Source of the DNA: Streptomyces griseofuscus
GTDB taxonomy: Bacteria > Actinomycetota > Actinomycetes > Streptomycetales > Streptomycetaceae
Assembly: GCF_014673495.1 (NCBI RefSeq)
Contig: NZ_CP051006.1
Span: 3,100,001 to 3,164,000, forward strand
DNA: 64,000 nucleotides
Direction: 5' to 3'
The translations under genes were made by a program, and so were the position numbers. Within the stretch, counting starts at the first letter, position 1; each line of letters opens with the position of its first letter. The notes beneath the pieces are model-generated. The model saw only the letters and a list, made by a program, of their open reading frames with translations. It was not told where the DNA came from and ran no database searches. This document shows positions 1 through 7,911 of the stretch, in pieces.

Positions 1-452
1 GCGGCCGGGAGCGGCTGGAGGCCGACGCCGAGGGTCTGGGGGCGCTCGCCGAGCGGGTGGTGCGGGCGTCGGGGACGGAGACCGAGGTACGGGTCGTACG
101 GGACGCCGTGGTGGAGACGGACCGGCGGCGCCTGGAGCGGGTGCTGGGCAATCTGGTGGCCAACGCGCACAAGCACGGGGCGGCGCCGGTGCTGCTCACG
201 GTGCACGGGCCGGTGGTGACGGTGCGGGACCACGGGAGCGGGTATCCCGAGTATCTGATCGCGCACGGGCCGCAGCGGTTCCGCACCGAGGGCGGCGCGA
301 AGGGGCACGGGCTCGGGCTGACCATCGCGGTGGGGCAGGCGGAGGTGCTGGGCGCGCGGCTGTCGTTCCGGAACGCGGCGGACGGGGGTGCGGTGGCGAC
401 GCTCGTCCTGCCGGCGGCCTGGCCGGCGCGGGTGGCTCCGCCAGCGCGATAG
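1..452 (+). CDS. Sensor histidine kinase, C-terminal part (5' truncated by window edge)
   Basis: The reading frame is open from base 3 and ends at 452, so only about 149 C-terminal residues are present. They form the end of a HATPase_c ATP-binding domain. An N-box reads NLVANAHKHG, followed by a G1 box DHGSGYP and a G2 box GHGLGLTIA. This fold binds ATP and phosphorylates the kinase's own dimerisation histidine, which lies outside the window together with the sensor and membrane segments. No response regulator follows; the next gene concerns cell-wall synthesis, so any cognate regulator must lie upstream. The family is secure, but the signal cannot be judged from this fragment. Confidence 0.85.
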   Translation, partial: GRERLEADAEGLGALAERVVRASGTETEVRVVRDAVVETDRRRLERVLGNLVANAHKHGAAPVLLTVHGPVVTVRDHGSGYPEYLIAHGPQRFRTEGGAKGHGLGLTIAVGQAEVLGARLSFRNAADGGAVATLVLPAAWPARVAPPAR

Positions 453-540
453 GGCTCGGCCGTAGCGGTTCGTCGGCGGGTGCGAGTCGTATGCGGCTTG
501 TCGCGCCCACGCGGCGGAGCCGCATATCGGACACAGCCCC

Positions 541-557
541 GCGCCCCCGAGGGGCGC
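541..557 (+). terminator. Hairpin after the kinase fragment
   Basis: A perfect 7-bp GC stem (GCGCCCC/GGGGCGC, loop CGA) lies about 90 bases after the kinase stop and before the next gene. There is no T-run, as is common in high-GC actinobacteria. It may terminate transcription of the kinase gene. Confidence 0.4.
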
Positions 558-600
558 GTTGCACTGAGGCGGAATAGTCGGGTTTAGGTAAGTTCGCGGC

Positions 601-1962
601 ATGACCGACGCCGGAACCGCCGCGGCGACGGCCCCGGCCGCCGTGCCCGTCGTACGGCTGCCCCGGCGTCGCGGGATCGAGCTCGCGCTGATCGTGCTGG
701 CCGTCACGCTGTCGGTGTACGGCTACTGCGCGGTGGGCCTGGCCCGGGCCGGGCGGGTGCCGCCGGGGGCGCTGGCGTACGGGGCCGGGCTCGGGGTGCT
801 CGCGCTGCTCGCGCATCTCGCCGTACGGCTGCGGGCGCCGTACGCCGATCCGCTGCCGCTGCCCATCGGGGTGCTGCTCAACGGGCTCGGCCTGGTGCTG
901 ATCTACCGGCTGGACCTGGAGACACCGGGCGACCGGGCCGCCCCCGCCCAGCTGGTGTGGTCCGCGCTCGGGGTGGCCCTGTTCATCGTCGTCGTCCTGC
1001 TGCTGCGCGACCACCGGCTGCTCCAGCGGTACTCCTATGTGTGCGTGGTCACCGCGCTCGTCCTGCTCCTGGTGCCGATCCTGTTCCCCGCGGTCAACGG
1101 CGCCCGGATCTGGATCCGGCTCGCCGGATTCTCCATCCAGCCGGGCGAGTTCGCGAAGGTGCTGCTCGCGGTGTTCTTCGCCGCGTACCTCGCCGCCAAC
1201 CGCAGCGCGCTCGCGTACACCGGCCGCCGGATCTGGCGGATGCAGTTCCCGACCGGGCGGGTGCTCGGGCCGATCGTGACGATCTGGCTGCTCAGCGTCG
1301 GGGTGCTGGTCCTGGAACGGGACCTCGGCACCTCGCTGCTGTTCTTCGGGCTGTTCGTGGTGCTGCTGTACGTCGCCACCGGGCGCACCGGCTGGATCGC
1401 GGTGGGGCTGGTGCTCGCCGTACTGGGCGCGGTGGCCGTCGGCCGGGTGGAGCCGCATGTGGGCGGCCGGATCGCGGACTGGCTGCATCCGTTCGCCACC
1501 ATCGAGGCCGGGCGTGGCCCCAATCAGCTGTCCCAGTCGCTGTTCGCGTTCGCGGCGGGCGGTCTGCTCGGCACCGGGCTCGGGCTCGGGCACTCGGTGC
1601 TCATCGGCTTCGCCGCCAAGTCGGACTTCATCCTGGCCACGGCCGGCGAGGAACTGGGCCTCGCGGGGCTCGCGGCGATCATCCTGCTGTACGCGCTGCT
1701 GGTGGAGCGCGGCTACCGGGCGGGCCTCTCGCTGCGCGAGCCCTTCGGACGGCTGCTCGCGGTGGGGCTCGCCTCGATCCTGGCGCTCCAGGTGTTCGTG
1801 ATCGCGGGCGGGGTCACCGGGCTGATCCCGCTGACCGGCATGGCGATGCCCTTCCTCGCCCAGGGCGGCTCCTCGGTGGTCACCAACTGGACGATCGTGG
1901 CCCTGCTGATCCGGGTGAGCGACTCGGCACGCAGCCAGTACGACGGCAGGGAGGCGCCGTGA
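601..1962 (+). CDS. SEDS-family peptidoglycan glycosyltransferase (FtsW/RodA/SpoVE type)
   Basis: This 453-residue protein is almost entirely hydrophobic, with about ten membrane helices. SEDS landmarks are visible: RDLGTSLLFF carries the conserved acidic region, GRGPNQLSQSLFAFAAGG is the long extracytoplasmic loop, and KSDFILATAGEELG matches the family KTDFIFA.GEE motif. SEDS proteins polymerise lipid II glycan strands at the cytoplasmic membrane and work with a class B PBP. Such a PBP is encoded next, translationally coupled through a GTGA overlap at 1959-1962. Streptomyces carry several SEDS/PBP pairs; this one is outside the division and mre clusters, so its place in hyphal growth or sporulation cannot be read from sequence. 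No clear Shine-Dalgarno precedes the ATG. Confidence 0.93.
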   Translation: MTDAGTAAATAPAAVPVVRLPRRRGIELALIVLAVTLSVYGYCAVGLARAGRVPPGALAYGAGLGVLALLAHLAVRLRAPYADPLPLPIGVLLNGLGLVLIYRLDLETPGDRAAPAQLVWSALGVALFIVVVLLLRDHRLLQRYSYVCVVTALVLLLVPILFPAVNGARIWIRLAGFSIQPGEFAKVLLAVFFAAYLAANRSALAYTGRRIWRMQFPTGRVLGPIVTIWLLSVGVLVLERDLGTSLLFFGLFVVLLYVATGRTGWIAVGLVLAVLGAVAVGRVEPHVGGRIADWLHPFATIEAGRGPNQLSQSLFAFAAGGLLGTGLGLGHSVLIGFAAKSDFILATAGEELGLAGLAAIILLYALLVERGYRAGLSLREPFGRLLAVGLASILALQVFVIAGGVTGLIPLTGMAMPFLAQGGSSVVTNWTIVALLIRVSDSARSQYDGREAP

Positions 1963-3458
1963 GCGACTACTCCGGGATGGGCGGCGAGGGCGGGCGGCCG
2001 ATGGCCCGGTACATCCGGCACGCCTGCGCGTTCTGCACCCTGCTGCTCGCGGCGCTGCTGGTCAACGCGGCCCGGGTGCAGCTCGTCCAGGCCGGCGACT
2101 ACACCGGCAACCCGGCCAACCGCCGCGCGGCCATCGCCCGTTACCAGCAGCCGCGCGGCGACATCCTGGTCGACGGCAAGCCGGTCACCGGCTCCGTGGA
2201 CACCCATGAGCAGCTGCGCTACGAACGCACCTACCAGGACGGGCCGTTGTACGCGCCGGTGACCGGCTTCGCCTCCCAGTCGTACGGCACCACGCTCCTG
2301 GAGCACTCCGAGGACGGGGTGCTCTCCGGCGCCGATCCGATGCTCGCGCCGCTGCCGCTGTGGAACGACCTGACCCGGGGCCTGGAACCGGGCGGGAACG
2401 TGGTGACGACGCTCAGCCGGGCGGCGCAGGAGGCGGCGTACCGGGGGCTCGGCGGGCGCAAGGGCGCGGTGGCCGCCGTCGATCCCTCGACCGGGCGGAT
2501 CCTGGCCCTGGTGACGAGCCCGTCGTACGATCCGGCCCAGCTCTCCGGCAACGCCGCCTCGGTGGCGTCCGCGTGGGCGCGGCTCAACGGCGACCCGGAC
2601 AAGCCGATGCTCAACCGGGCGGTACGGCAGACGTATCCGCCGGGTTCGACGTTCAAGGTGGTCACCGCGGCGGCGGCGCTGGACGCGGGGGTGGTCACCG
2701 ACCCGGACGCGCGCACCGACTCCCCCGACCCCTATCGGCTGCCCGGCACCCGCACCACGCTGACCAACGAGGCCGACGGCTGTGGGGACACCTCGCTGCG
2801 GGACGCCTTCGAGTGGTCCTGCAACACGGTCTTCGCCAAGCTGGGCGTGGACGTCGGGGTGCGGGACATGACGGCCACGGCGGAGGCGTTCGGGTTCAAC
2901 GACGGCGGCGTGCGTGTACCCTTCTCGGTCGCGACCAGCACCTTCGACTCCCATGTGGACAAAGCGCAGTTGGCGCTCTCCTCGATCGGGCAGTACAACA
3001 CCCGCGCCACCCCGCTCCAGATGGCGATGGTCGCGGCGGCCGTCGCCGACGACGGGCGGCTGCACACGCCCTACCTGGTGGAGCGGACGACCCGGCGCGA
3101 CGGTGAGACGGTCGCGGGCAGCGGGACGCATCCGGTGCGCCAGGTCATGCGCCCGTACACGGCCGAGCAGTTGAAGGAGCTGATGACCGGGGTGGTGCGG
3201 GAGGGCACCGGTACCCGGGCGGCGATCCCCGGCGCGATCGTCGGTGGCAAGACCGGCACCGCGCAGCACGGGGTGGGCAACACCGGCCTGCCATACGCCT
3301 GGTTCGTCTCCTGGGCGCAGGACCAGGACGCGGTGGAGCCGGCGGTCGCGGTCGCGGTGGTGGTGGAGGACGCCTCGGCGGACCGGGGCGAGATCAGCGG
3401 CGGAGGCGACGCGGCGCCGATCGCCCGGGACGTGATGCGGGCGGTGCTCGGCCGGTGA
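1959..3458 (+). CDS. Class B penicillin-binding protein (transpeptidase)
   Basis: The GTG start at 1959 overlaps the SEDS stop codon, giving 499 residues; a longer upstream frame is only the shadow of the SEDS gene. One N-terminal membrane anchor (about residues 17-41) precedes a dimerisation region and a transpeptidase domain. The active-site motifs are complete: S230-T-F-K233, S287-C-N289 and K431-T-G433. The enzyme should cross-link peptidoglycan outside the membrane using strands made by its SEDS partner. No PASTA domains follow, and at about 500 residues it matches the PbpA/PBP2 size class of actinobacteria. Residue motifs and domain order are seen directly; the pairing with the SEDS protein is inferred from coupling. 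Confidence 0.95.
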   Translation: MSDYSGMGGEGGRPMARYIRHACAFCTLLLAALLVNAARVQLVQAGDYTGNPANRRAAIARYQQPRGDILVDGKPVTGSVDTHEQLRYERTYQDGPLYAPVTGFASQSYGTTLLEHSEDGVLSGADPMLAPLPLWNDLTRGLEPGGNVVTTLSRAAQEAAYRGLGGRKGAVAAVDPSTGRILALVTSPSYDPAQLSGNAASVASAWARLNGDPDKPMLNRAVRQTYPPGSTFKVVTAAAALDAGVVTDPDARTDSPDPYRLPGTRTTLTNEADGCGDTSLRDAFEWSCNTVFAKLGVDVGVRDMTATAEAFGFNDGGVRVPFSVATSTFDSHVDKAQLALSSIGQYNTRATPLQMAMVAAAVADDGRLHTPYLVERTTRRDGETVAGSGTHPVRQVMRPYTAEQLKELMTGVVREGTGTRAAIPGAIVGGKTGTAQHGVGNTGLPYAWFVSWAQDQDAVEPAVAVAVVVEDASADRGEISGGGDAAPIARDVMRAVLGR

Positions 3459-3502
3459 GACGGGGCTGCCGCGGGCGGCCCGGATCTCCCTAGGGTGCGA
3501 CC

Positions 3503-3988
3503 ATGACGGATACCGCACCCGCGTACGAACTGGCCCAGGTGAACATCGCCCGCCTCAGACACCCGCTGGACTCGGCCGAGTTGAAGGACTTCGTCGACGG
3601 ACTCGACCCGGTGAACGCGGTCGCCGACGCCTCGGACGGCTTTGTGTGGCGGCTCAAGAGCGACTCCGGCAACGCGACCGACGTCCCGGTGCTCGGGGAC
3701 GCGTGGCTGATCGTCAACCTGTCGGTGTGGCGGGACGCGGAGGCGCTCACCGCGTTCATGTACCGGGGGCAGCACCGGGAGTTGCTGGCCAGACGCCGGG
3801 AGTTCTTCGAGCGGCTGGAGGAAGCGGTGACCGCCCTGTGGTGGGTGCCGGCCGGCCACCGCCCGGCGGTCGCCGAGGCGGAGGACCGGCTGCTGCACCT
3901 GAGGGCGCACGGCCCGACGCCGTACGCCTTCACGCTGCGGGCGCCGTTCGCGCCCGGGGAGGAGGCGGCGGTCAGCCGATCGGCTTGA
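3503..3988 (+). CDS. DUF3291 domain protein
   Basis: This 161-residue soluble protein begins at an ATG 44 bases after the PBP gene. It matches the DUF3291 pattern: the opening LAQVNIARLRHPLD, the central LSVWRDAEALTAFMYRG, and aromatic residues WWVPAGHRP. The fold resembles dimeric alpha/beta-barrel (antibiotic-monooxygenase-like) proteins, but no catalytic role is established. Its last 17 coding bases overlap, tail to tail, the end of the next gene on the other strand. No signal peptide or membrane segment is present. Confidence 0.8.
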   Translation: MTDTAPAYELAQVNIARLRHPLDSAELKDFVDGLDPVNAVADASDGFVWRLKSDSGNATDVPVLGDAWLIVNLSVWRDAEALTAFMYRGQHRELLARRREFFERLEEAVTALWWVPAGHRPAVAEAEDRLLHLRAHGPTPYAFTLRAPFAPGEEAAVSRSA

Positions 3989-4871
3989 TCGCCTCGGAGC
4001 GGACCTGGAGGGTCTCCTTGGCGAGCGCGGCCAGGTCGACCTGGGAGGGGTCCTGCGACATGGAGCTCATGTCCACGATGGCGATCGTGGCGGCCGTGTT
4101 GCCGTCGGCCCAGGCACAGGAGGGCATGGTGATCTTCGTGCCGGCCTGGTCCTGGACCAGCACCTCGCAGCTGATGGTGACGTCCAGGTCGAAGTCCTTC
4201 GCGGGTACGGCGACCGTGGTGCCGGCGTTCTCGGCGCCGCCCTTCATCATGTTCCGGCGGATCTGGTCCGCGTCCTTGAACCGGCCGTACATGCCCGACA
4301 CCACCAGGTTGCCCTTGGTCGCGTCGCCGCCCAGGGTGTACGTGCCCACCACGGCGTGCACGTCCTTGGCGTTCCAGGAGGAGTTCGCCTCGCTCTCGAT
4401 CGCCTGGCCGTCGGCGCCGGAGAGGTCCTTGGAGAAGGTGTACTTGTCGTCGAGCAGCGTCTTGGGCAGCGTCAGCTTGTTCTTGGCGTCGGGGAAGGTG
4501 GTCGCCGCCTTGTAGCCGATCGCGCCGAGGGCGACCAGACCGCCCACGATCAGCACGACCACGCCGCCCACGATCCCGAGGATCAGGCCGACCCGGCTCT
4601 TCTTCGGGGGCGGCGGCACGACGGGCGGCATACCGCCCCAGCCCTGGTACGGCGGCTGCTGCGGGCCCCCGGGCTGGGGACCCTGCTGGGGGTACGGCGA
4701 GCCGCCGTAGGGGCCGGGGTTCTGCGGCTGGGGCTGCCCGTAAGGGGACTGCTGCCCGTAAGGGGACTGCTGCCCGTAAGGGGACTGCTGCCCGTAGGGG
4801 GACTGCTGGCCGTACGGGGAACCGGGCTGGTTCGGGTACGGCGGCTGCTGCGGCGACGGAGGCATGGACAC
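3972..4871 (-). CDS. Membrane-anchored protein with repetitive Pro/Tyr/Gln-rich N-terminus
   Basis: The protein has 299 residues from GTG 4871; an ATG two codons later (4865) is an equally good start. Residues 1-92 are a cytoplasmic low-complexity tail with five SPYGQQ-type repeats and PQQGPQPGG stretches. One transmembrane helix spans about residues 94-120. An extracytoplasmic domain of about 180 residues follows, containing two cysteines that may form a disulfide. This architecture is common among uncharacterised actinobacterial envelope proteins. The extracellular domain is not one I recognise. The gene stands alone on the minus strand, converging on the DUF3291 gene. Confidence 0.75.
   Translation of the reverse strand: MSMPPSPQQPPYPNQPGSPYGQQSPYGQQSPYGQQSPYGQQSPYGQPQPQNPGPYGGSPYPQQGPQPGGPQQPPYQGWGGMPPVVPPPPKKSRVGLILGIVGGVVVLIVGGLVALGAIGYKAATTFPDAKNKLTLPKTLLDDKYTFSKDLSGADGQAIESEANSSWNAKDVHAVVGTYTLGGDATKGNLVVSGMYGRFKDADQIRRNMMKGGAENAGTTVAVPAKDFDLDVTISCEVLVQDQAGTKITMPSCAWADGNTAATIAIVDMSSMSQDPSQVDLAALAKETLQVRSEAIKPIG
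4736..4825. repeat. 18-bp tandem repeat encoding SPYGQQ
   Basis: About five near-identical copies of an 18-bp unit (core GTAAGGGGACTGCTGCCC on the plus strand) lie inside the coding sequence and code for the SPYGQQ repeats. The first copies are almost identical at DNA level and the last ones have drifted, which suggests recent copy-number change by slippage. Confidence 0.85.
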
Positions 4872-4956
4872 GCCAGCACGCTACTGCACGCGGGTGAACG
4901 GACGGGCACCGAGTCGGCACCCGACCTGCCCCGTTCCCTCACCGCCACCGGCCCGC

Positions 4957-6066
4957 TCAGCCCTCCTCCGCCCCCGTCTCGATCACCTCCTCCACCTCCG
5001 CGACCCGCGCCCGCTCCTCCGCCGCGAAGCGCCGGGCGTCCAGCTGGTCGGCCAACTCCTCGTCCTGGGCCATGAGCTGCTCCAGATCGGAGTCGCCCAG
5101 CTCCAGCACGCCGAGGTCGACGTACGCCCGCCGGAGCCGCTCGCCCCACAGGCCGATGTCCTTGACGCAGGGCACGATGCGGCTGAACAGCAGCTTGCGG
5201 AAGAGCTGGAGAAACTCGGTGTGCTCGGTCAGCTCCTCGGCCTCGGCGCGCGGGATGCCGAAGTTCTCCAGCACCTCCACGCCGCGCAGCCGGTCGCGCA
5301 TCAGATAGCAGCCCTCGACGACGAACTCCTCGCGCTCGCGCAGTTCGGCGTCGGTGAGCTGCCGGTAGTGGTCGCGCAGCGCCATCCGGCCGAAGGCCAC
5401 GTGCCGGGCCTCGTCCTGCATGACGTACGTGAGGATCTGCCGGGGCAGCGGCTTGTCGGTGGTGTCCCGGATCAAGCCGAAGGCGGCGAGCGCCAGCCCC
5501 TCGATGAGTACCTGCATGCCGAGGTAGGGCATGTCCCAGCGGCTGTCGCGCAGGGTGTCGCCGAGCAGTGCCTGGAGGTTGTCGTTGATCGGGTAGACGA
5601 GCCCGATCTTCTCCTTCAGGAACCGGCTGTAGATCTCGGCGTGCCGGGCCTCGTCCATGGTCTGGGTCGCGGAGTAGAACTTGGCGTCCAGATCGGGCAC
5701 CGACTCCACGATCCGGGCGGCGCAGATCATCGCGCCCTGCTCGCCGTGCAGGAACTGGCTGAACTGCCAGGAGGCGAAGTGCCGGCGCAGCTCGCCCCTC
5801 TCGCGCTCGCTCATCCGGTCCCAGTACGGCGTCCCGTACAGGGCCGTCGCCTCGTCGGGGGTGCCGAGCACGTCATGGGGATCGACCTCCAGGTCCCAGT
5901 CGATGCGCCGGGTGGCGTCCCACTGCTTGTCCTTGCCCTTCTGGTACAGGGCCAGCAGCCGCTCGCGGCCGTCGTCGTACTCCCAGCTGAACCGGGCCGC
6001 GCCGGACGCGGGCACCTGCCAGGTGGGCTCTCCGGGTCGGTCGACGTACAGGTCATGGGTGGACAT
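4957..6066 (-). CDS. Ferritin-like di-iron protein
   Basis: Starting at ATG 6066, the protein has 369 residues. A four-helix di-iron centre is visible: E109, E139-x-x-H142, E189 and E219-x-x-H222, the usual four-glutamate, two-histidine set. The N-terminal LYGTPYWDRMSERE motif recurs in the divergent neighbour, with ligands offset by exactly ten residues, so the two are paralogues. The pattern fits ribonucleotide-reductase-like or ferritin-like oxygenases and AurF relatives, but the substrate is unknown. Compared with the neighbour it lacks the extra histidine (V215 at that site). The C-terminus ends in a Glu/Arg-rich helix. It shares a 124-bp promoter region with the divergent gene. Confidence 0.85.
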   Translation of the reverse strand: MSTHDLYVDRPGEPTWQVPASGAARFSWEYDDGRERLLALYQKGKDKQWDATRRIDWDLEVDPHDVLGTPDEATALYGTPYWDRMSERERGELRRHFASWQFSQFLHGEQGAMICAARIVESVPDLDAKFYSATQTMDEARHAEIYSRFLKEKIGLVYPINDNLQALLGDTLRDSRWDMPYLGMQVLIEGLALAAFGLIRDTTDKPLPRQILTYVMQDEARHVAFGRMALRDHYRQLTDAELREREEFVVEGCYLMRDRLRGVEVLENFGIPRAEAEELTEHTEFLQLFRKLLFSRIVPCVKDIGLWGERLRRAYVDLGVLELGDSDLEQLMAQDEELADQLDARRFAAEERARVAEVEEVIETGAEEG

Positions 6067-6190
6067 ATCTCGCAGACTCACACGTAGACGCGCAGTCAAC
6101 AAGTCCTGCGCAGGGGATTGACGCCCTTGCTGACAGGCAGTCTCATAAGTTACTGGACTACATACCCCCGGGTAACGAGGTGAGGGAGCC
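6067..6190. promoter_or_regulatory. Divergent promoter region of the two di-iron genes
   Basis: These 124 bases separate two genes transcribed away from each other, so promoters for both must lie here. A GTTAC/GTAAC inverted pair occurs at about 6147-6175, and a good ribosome-binding site (GAGGTGAGG) precedes the plus-strand gene. No operator of a known regulator could be assigned. Confidence 0.4.
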
Positions 6191-7129
6191 ATGACGACCC
6201 TGACGGAAGCGGACGCGCTGGACGGCCTGCGCGACGCGCTCGGCCTGCTCAAGGACCGGGAGCAGGTGGCCGAACGGCTGCTGGTCTCCTCCGCCAAACA
6301 CTCCTTCGACCCCGACAAGGAGCTGGACTGGGACGCGCCCTTCGAGGAGGGCAAGTGGTTCTGGCCGCCGGAGCTGGTCTCGCTGTACGGCACGCCGATG
6401 TGGCAGCGGATGAGCGAGGAGCAGCGCATCCTGCTCTCCAAGCACGAGGCGGCCGCGCTGGCCTCGCTCGGCATCTGGTTCGAACTCATCCTGATGCAGC
6501 TGCTGGTGCGGCACATCTACGACAAGTCCGCCACCAGCGCGCATGTGCGCTACGCCCTCACCGAGATCGAGGACGAGTGCCGCCACTCGAAGATGTTCGC
6601 GCGCCTGATCGAGCGCGGCGACACCCCCTGGTACCCGGTCAGCAAGGCGCACCTGAACCTGGGCCGGCTCTTCAAGACCATCTCCACCACCCCGGGTTCC
6701 TTCACGGCGACCCTGCTGGGCGAGGAGGTCCTGGACTGGATGCAGCGCCTGACCTTCCCGGACGAGCGGGTGCAGCCGCTGGTCCGGGGCGTGACCCGGA
6801 TCCATGTGGTCGAGGAGGCGCGCCATGTGCGGTACGCCCGCGAGGAGTTGCGCCGCCAGATGGTGACCGCCCCGCGCTGGTCCCAGGAGTTCACCCGGGT
6901 GACCTCCGGCGAGTTCGCACGCGTCTTCTCCGTCGCCTTCGTCAACCCGGAGGTGTACACCAATGTCGGGCTCGACAAGCGCGAGGCCGTGGCCCAGGTC
7001 AAGGCCAGCGGCCACCGCCGCGAGATCATGCAGACCGGCGCCAAGCGGCTGACCGACTTCCTGGACGACATCGGTGTGCTGCGCGGGGCCGGACGGCGGC
7101 TGTGGCGGTCGTCGGGACTGCTGGCGTAG
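6191..7129 (+). CDS. AurF-family di-iron oxygenase
   Basis: The 312-residue protein starts at ATG 6191 behind GAGGTGAGG. Proposed metal ligands are E99, E129-x-x-H132, E179, H205, E209 and H212. The H-x3-E-x2-H arrangement and the spacing from E129 to H132 reproduce those I recall for the p-aminobenzoate N-oxygenase AurF, including its additional histidine. AurF-type enzymes use O2 and a di-iron centre to oxidise arylamines or other substrates. This copy is not in a recognisable biosynthetic cluster, so the substrate is open. A strong hairpin follows at 7139-7183. The family call is good; N-oxygenase activity is inference. Confidence 0.85.
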   Translation: MTTLTEADALDGLRDALGLLKDREQVAERLLVSSAKHSFDPDKELDWDAPFEEGKWFWPPELVSLYGTPMWQRMSEEQRILLSKHEAAALASLGIWFELILMQLLVRHIYDKSATSAHVRYALTEIEDECRHSKMFARLIERGDTPWYPVSKAHLNLGRLFKTISTTPGSFTATLLGEEVLDWMQRLTFPDERVQPLVRGVTRIHVVEEARHVRYAREELRRQMVTAPRWSQEFTRVTSGEFARVFSVAFVNPEVYTNVGLDKREAVAQVKASGHRREIMQTGAKRLTDFLDDIGVLRGAGRRLWRSSGLLA

Positions 7130-7138
7130 CGGAACGCG

Positions 7139-7183
7139 CGAAGTCCCCGCCGGGGGAACCCCCTTCCCCTGGCGGGGACTTCG
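7139..7183 (+). terminator. Strong bidirectional hairpin terminator
   Basis: A perfect 13-bp stem (CGAAGTCCCCGCC with its complement at 7171-7183) closes a 19-base loop between the converging AurF-like gene and the secreted-protein gene. Confidence 0.8.
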
Positions 7184-7204
7184 GTATGACGGCCGGCCGC
7201 TCTC

Positions 7205-7798
7205 CTACTCGTGGGCGCTGAGCACACCGCCGTTGCTGAGCACGATGTACACGCCGTTGGCGTCGAGGCCGACGTCGTGCCGGTCCTTCGTCTCGATGGT
7301 GGCGGCCACCCCGTCGTGGCCGATGATCTGCGCGCGGTAGCGCAGCTCGCCGAACTTCGTCACCTTGACGGTCCAGCCGCCCGCGACCTCGAAGGTGCCC
7401 GGGCCCTGGTGGCCGCCGCCCATCCAGGCGTGCACCTCGCCGCCCAGCGTGAGCACGATGAACATGTCGTTGGCGTCGAGCCCGGCGTCCCGCCCGTTCG
7501 TGTCCAGGGTGGCCAGGACCGCGCCGTGGTTGACGATCTTGGCGCGGTAGCTCTGCTCACCGAGCTGGTAGATCTCGGCCGTGCTGCCGTCCGGCAGTTT
7601 CTGGGTGCGCTCCGGGGCCGACTTCTTCGCCGCGGCCGCGGACACGGCGGCGTGGTGCGCACCACCGGCGGCGGACGTGGCCGCCTGGGCGGAGACGGCG
7701 GCCAAGGAGAGCGCGGCGGCCGCGGCGACGGCCACCAGGCCGGTGGTGCGAACGGTACGAGCGGTACGGGCGGTGCGGCGCACAGTGCGAGCGGTCAT
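7205..7798 (-). CDS. Secreted protein with two internal repeats
   Basis: The ATG at 7798 is chosen because a GAGGGGG ribosome-binding site lies just upstream; it gives 197 residues. An Arg/Thr-rich start and a hydrophobic stretch (about residues 20-38) ending in an AQA cleavage motif form a signal peptide, so the product is probably exported. The mature part holds two related modules of about 55 residues. Each contains E-x-Y-x-x-G/F-x-Y-R-A-K/Q-I-x-x-H-x-x-V-x-A followed by GLDAN and IVL. The repeats look like a duplicated small beta-domain. I do not recognise the family. The promoter region is now bounded by an IS630 copy starting 115 bases upstream. Confidence 0.7.
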   Translation of the reverse strand: MTARTVRRTARTARTVRTTGLVAVAAAAALSLAAVSAQAATSAAGGAHHAAVSAAAAKKSAPERTQKLPDGSTAEIYQLGEQSYRAKIVNHGAVLATLDTNGRDAGLDANDMFIVLTLGGEVHAWMGGGHQGPGTFEVAGGWTVKVTKFGELRYRAQIIGHDGVAATIETKDRHDVGLDANGVYIVLSNGGVLSAHE

Positions 7799-7911
7799 GA
7801 TCGAAATCCCCCTCGGGCATCGGGTGGTCATTCCCTACGCCCCATCAGATGAGGTCTTCTCAGGCGGAGTTCACCCGGTTCTGTCCGCACTTGGTAACAG
7901 CGGGAAGGTTC

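Noticed and set aside
1713..3518. A 600-codon minus-strand frame opposite the PBP gene
   Set aside because: The plus-strand PBP has all three catalytic motifs; the other strand has none.
4736..4825. CRISPR-like repeat array
   Set aside because: The 18-bp units are contiguous, without spacers, and are coding repeats.
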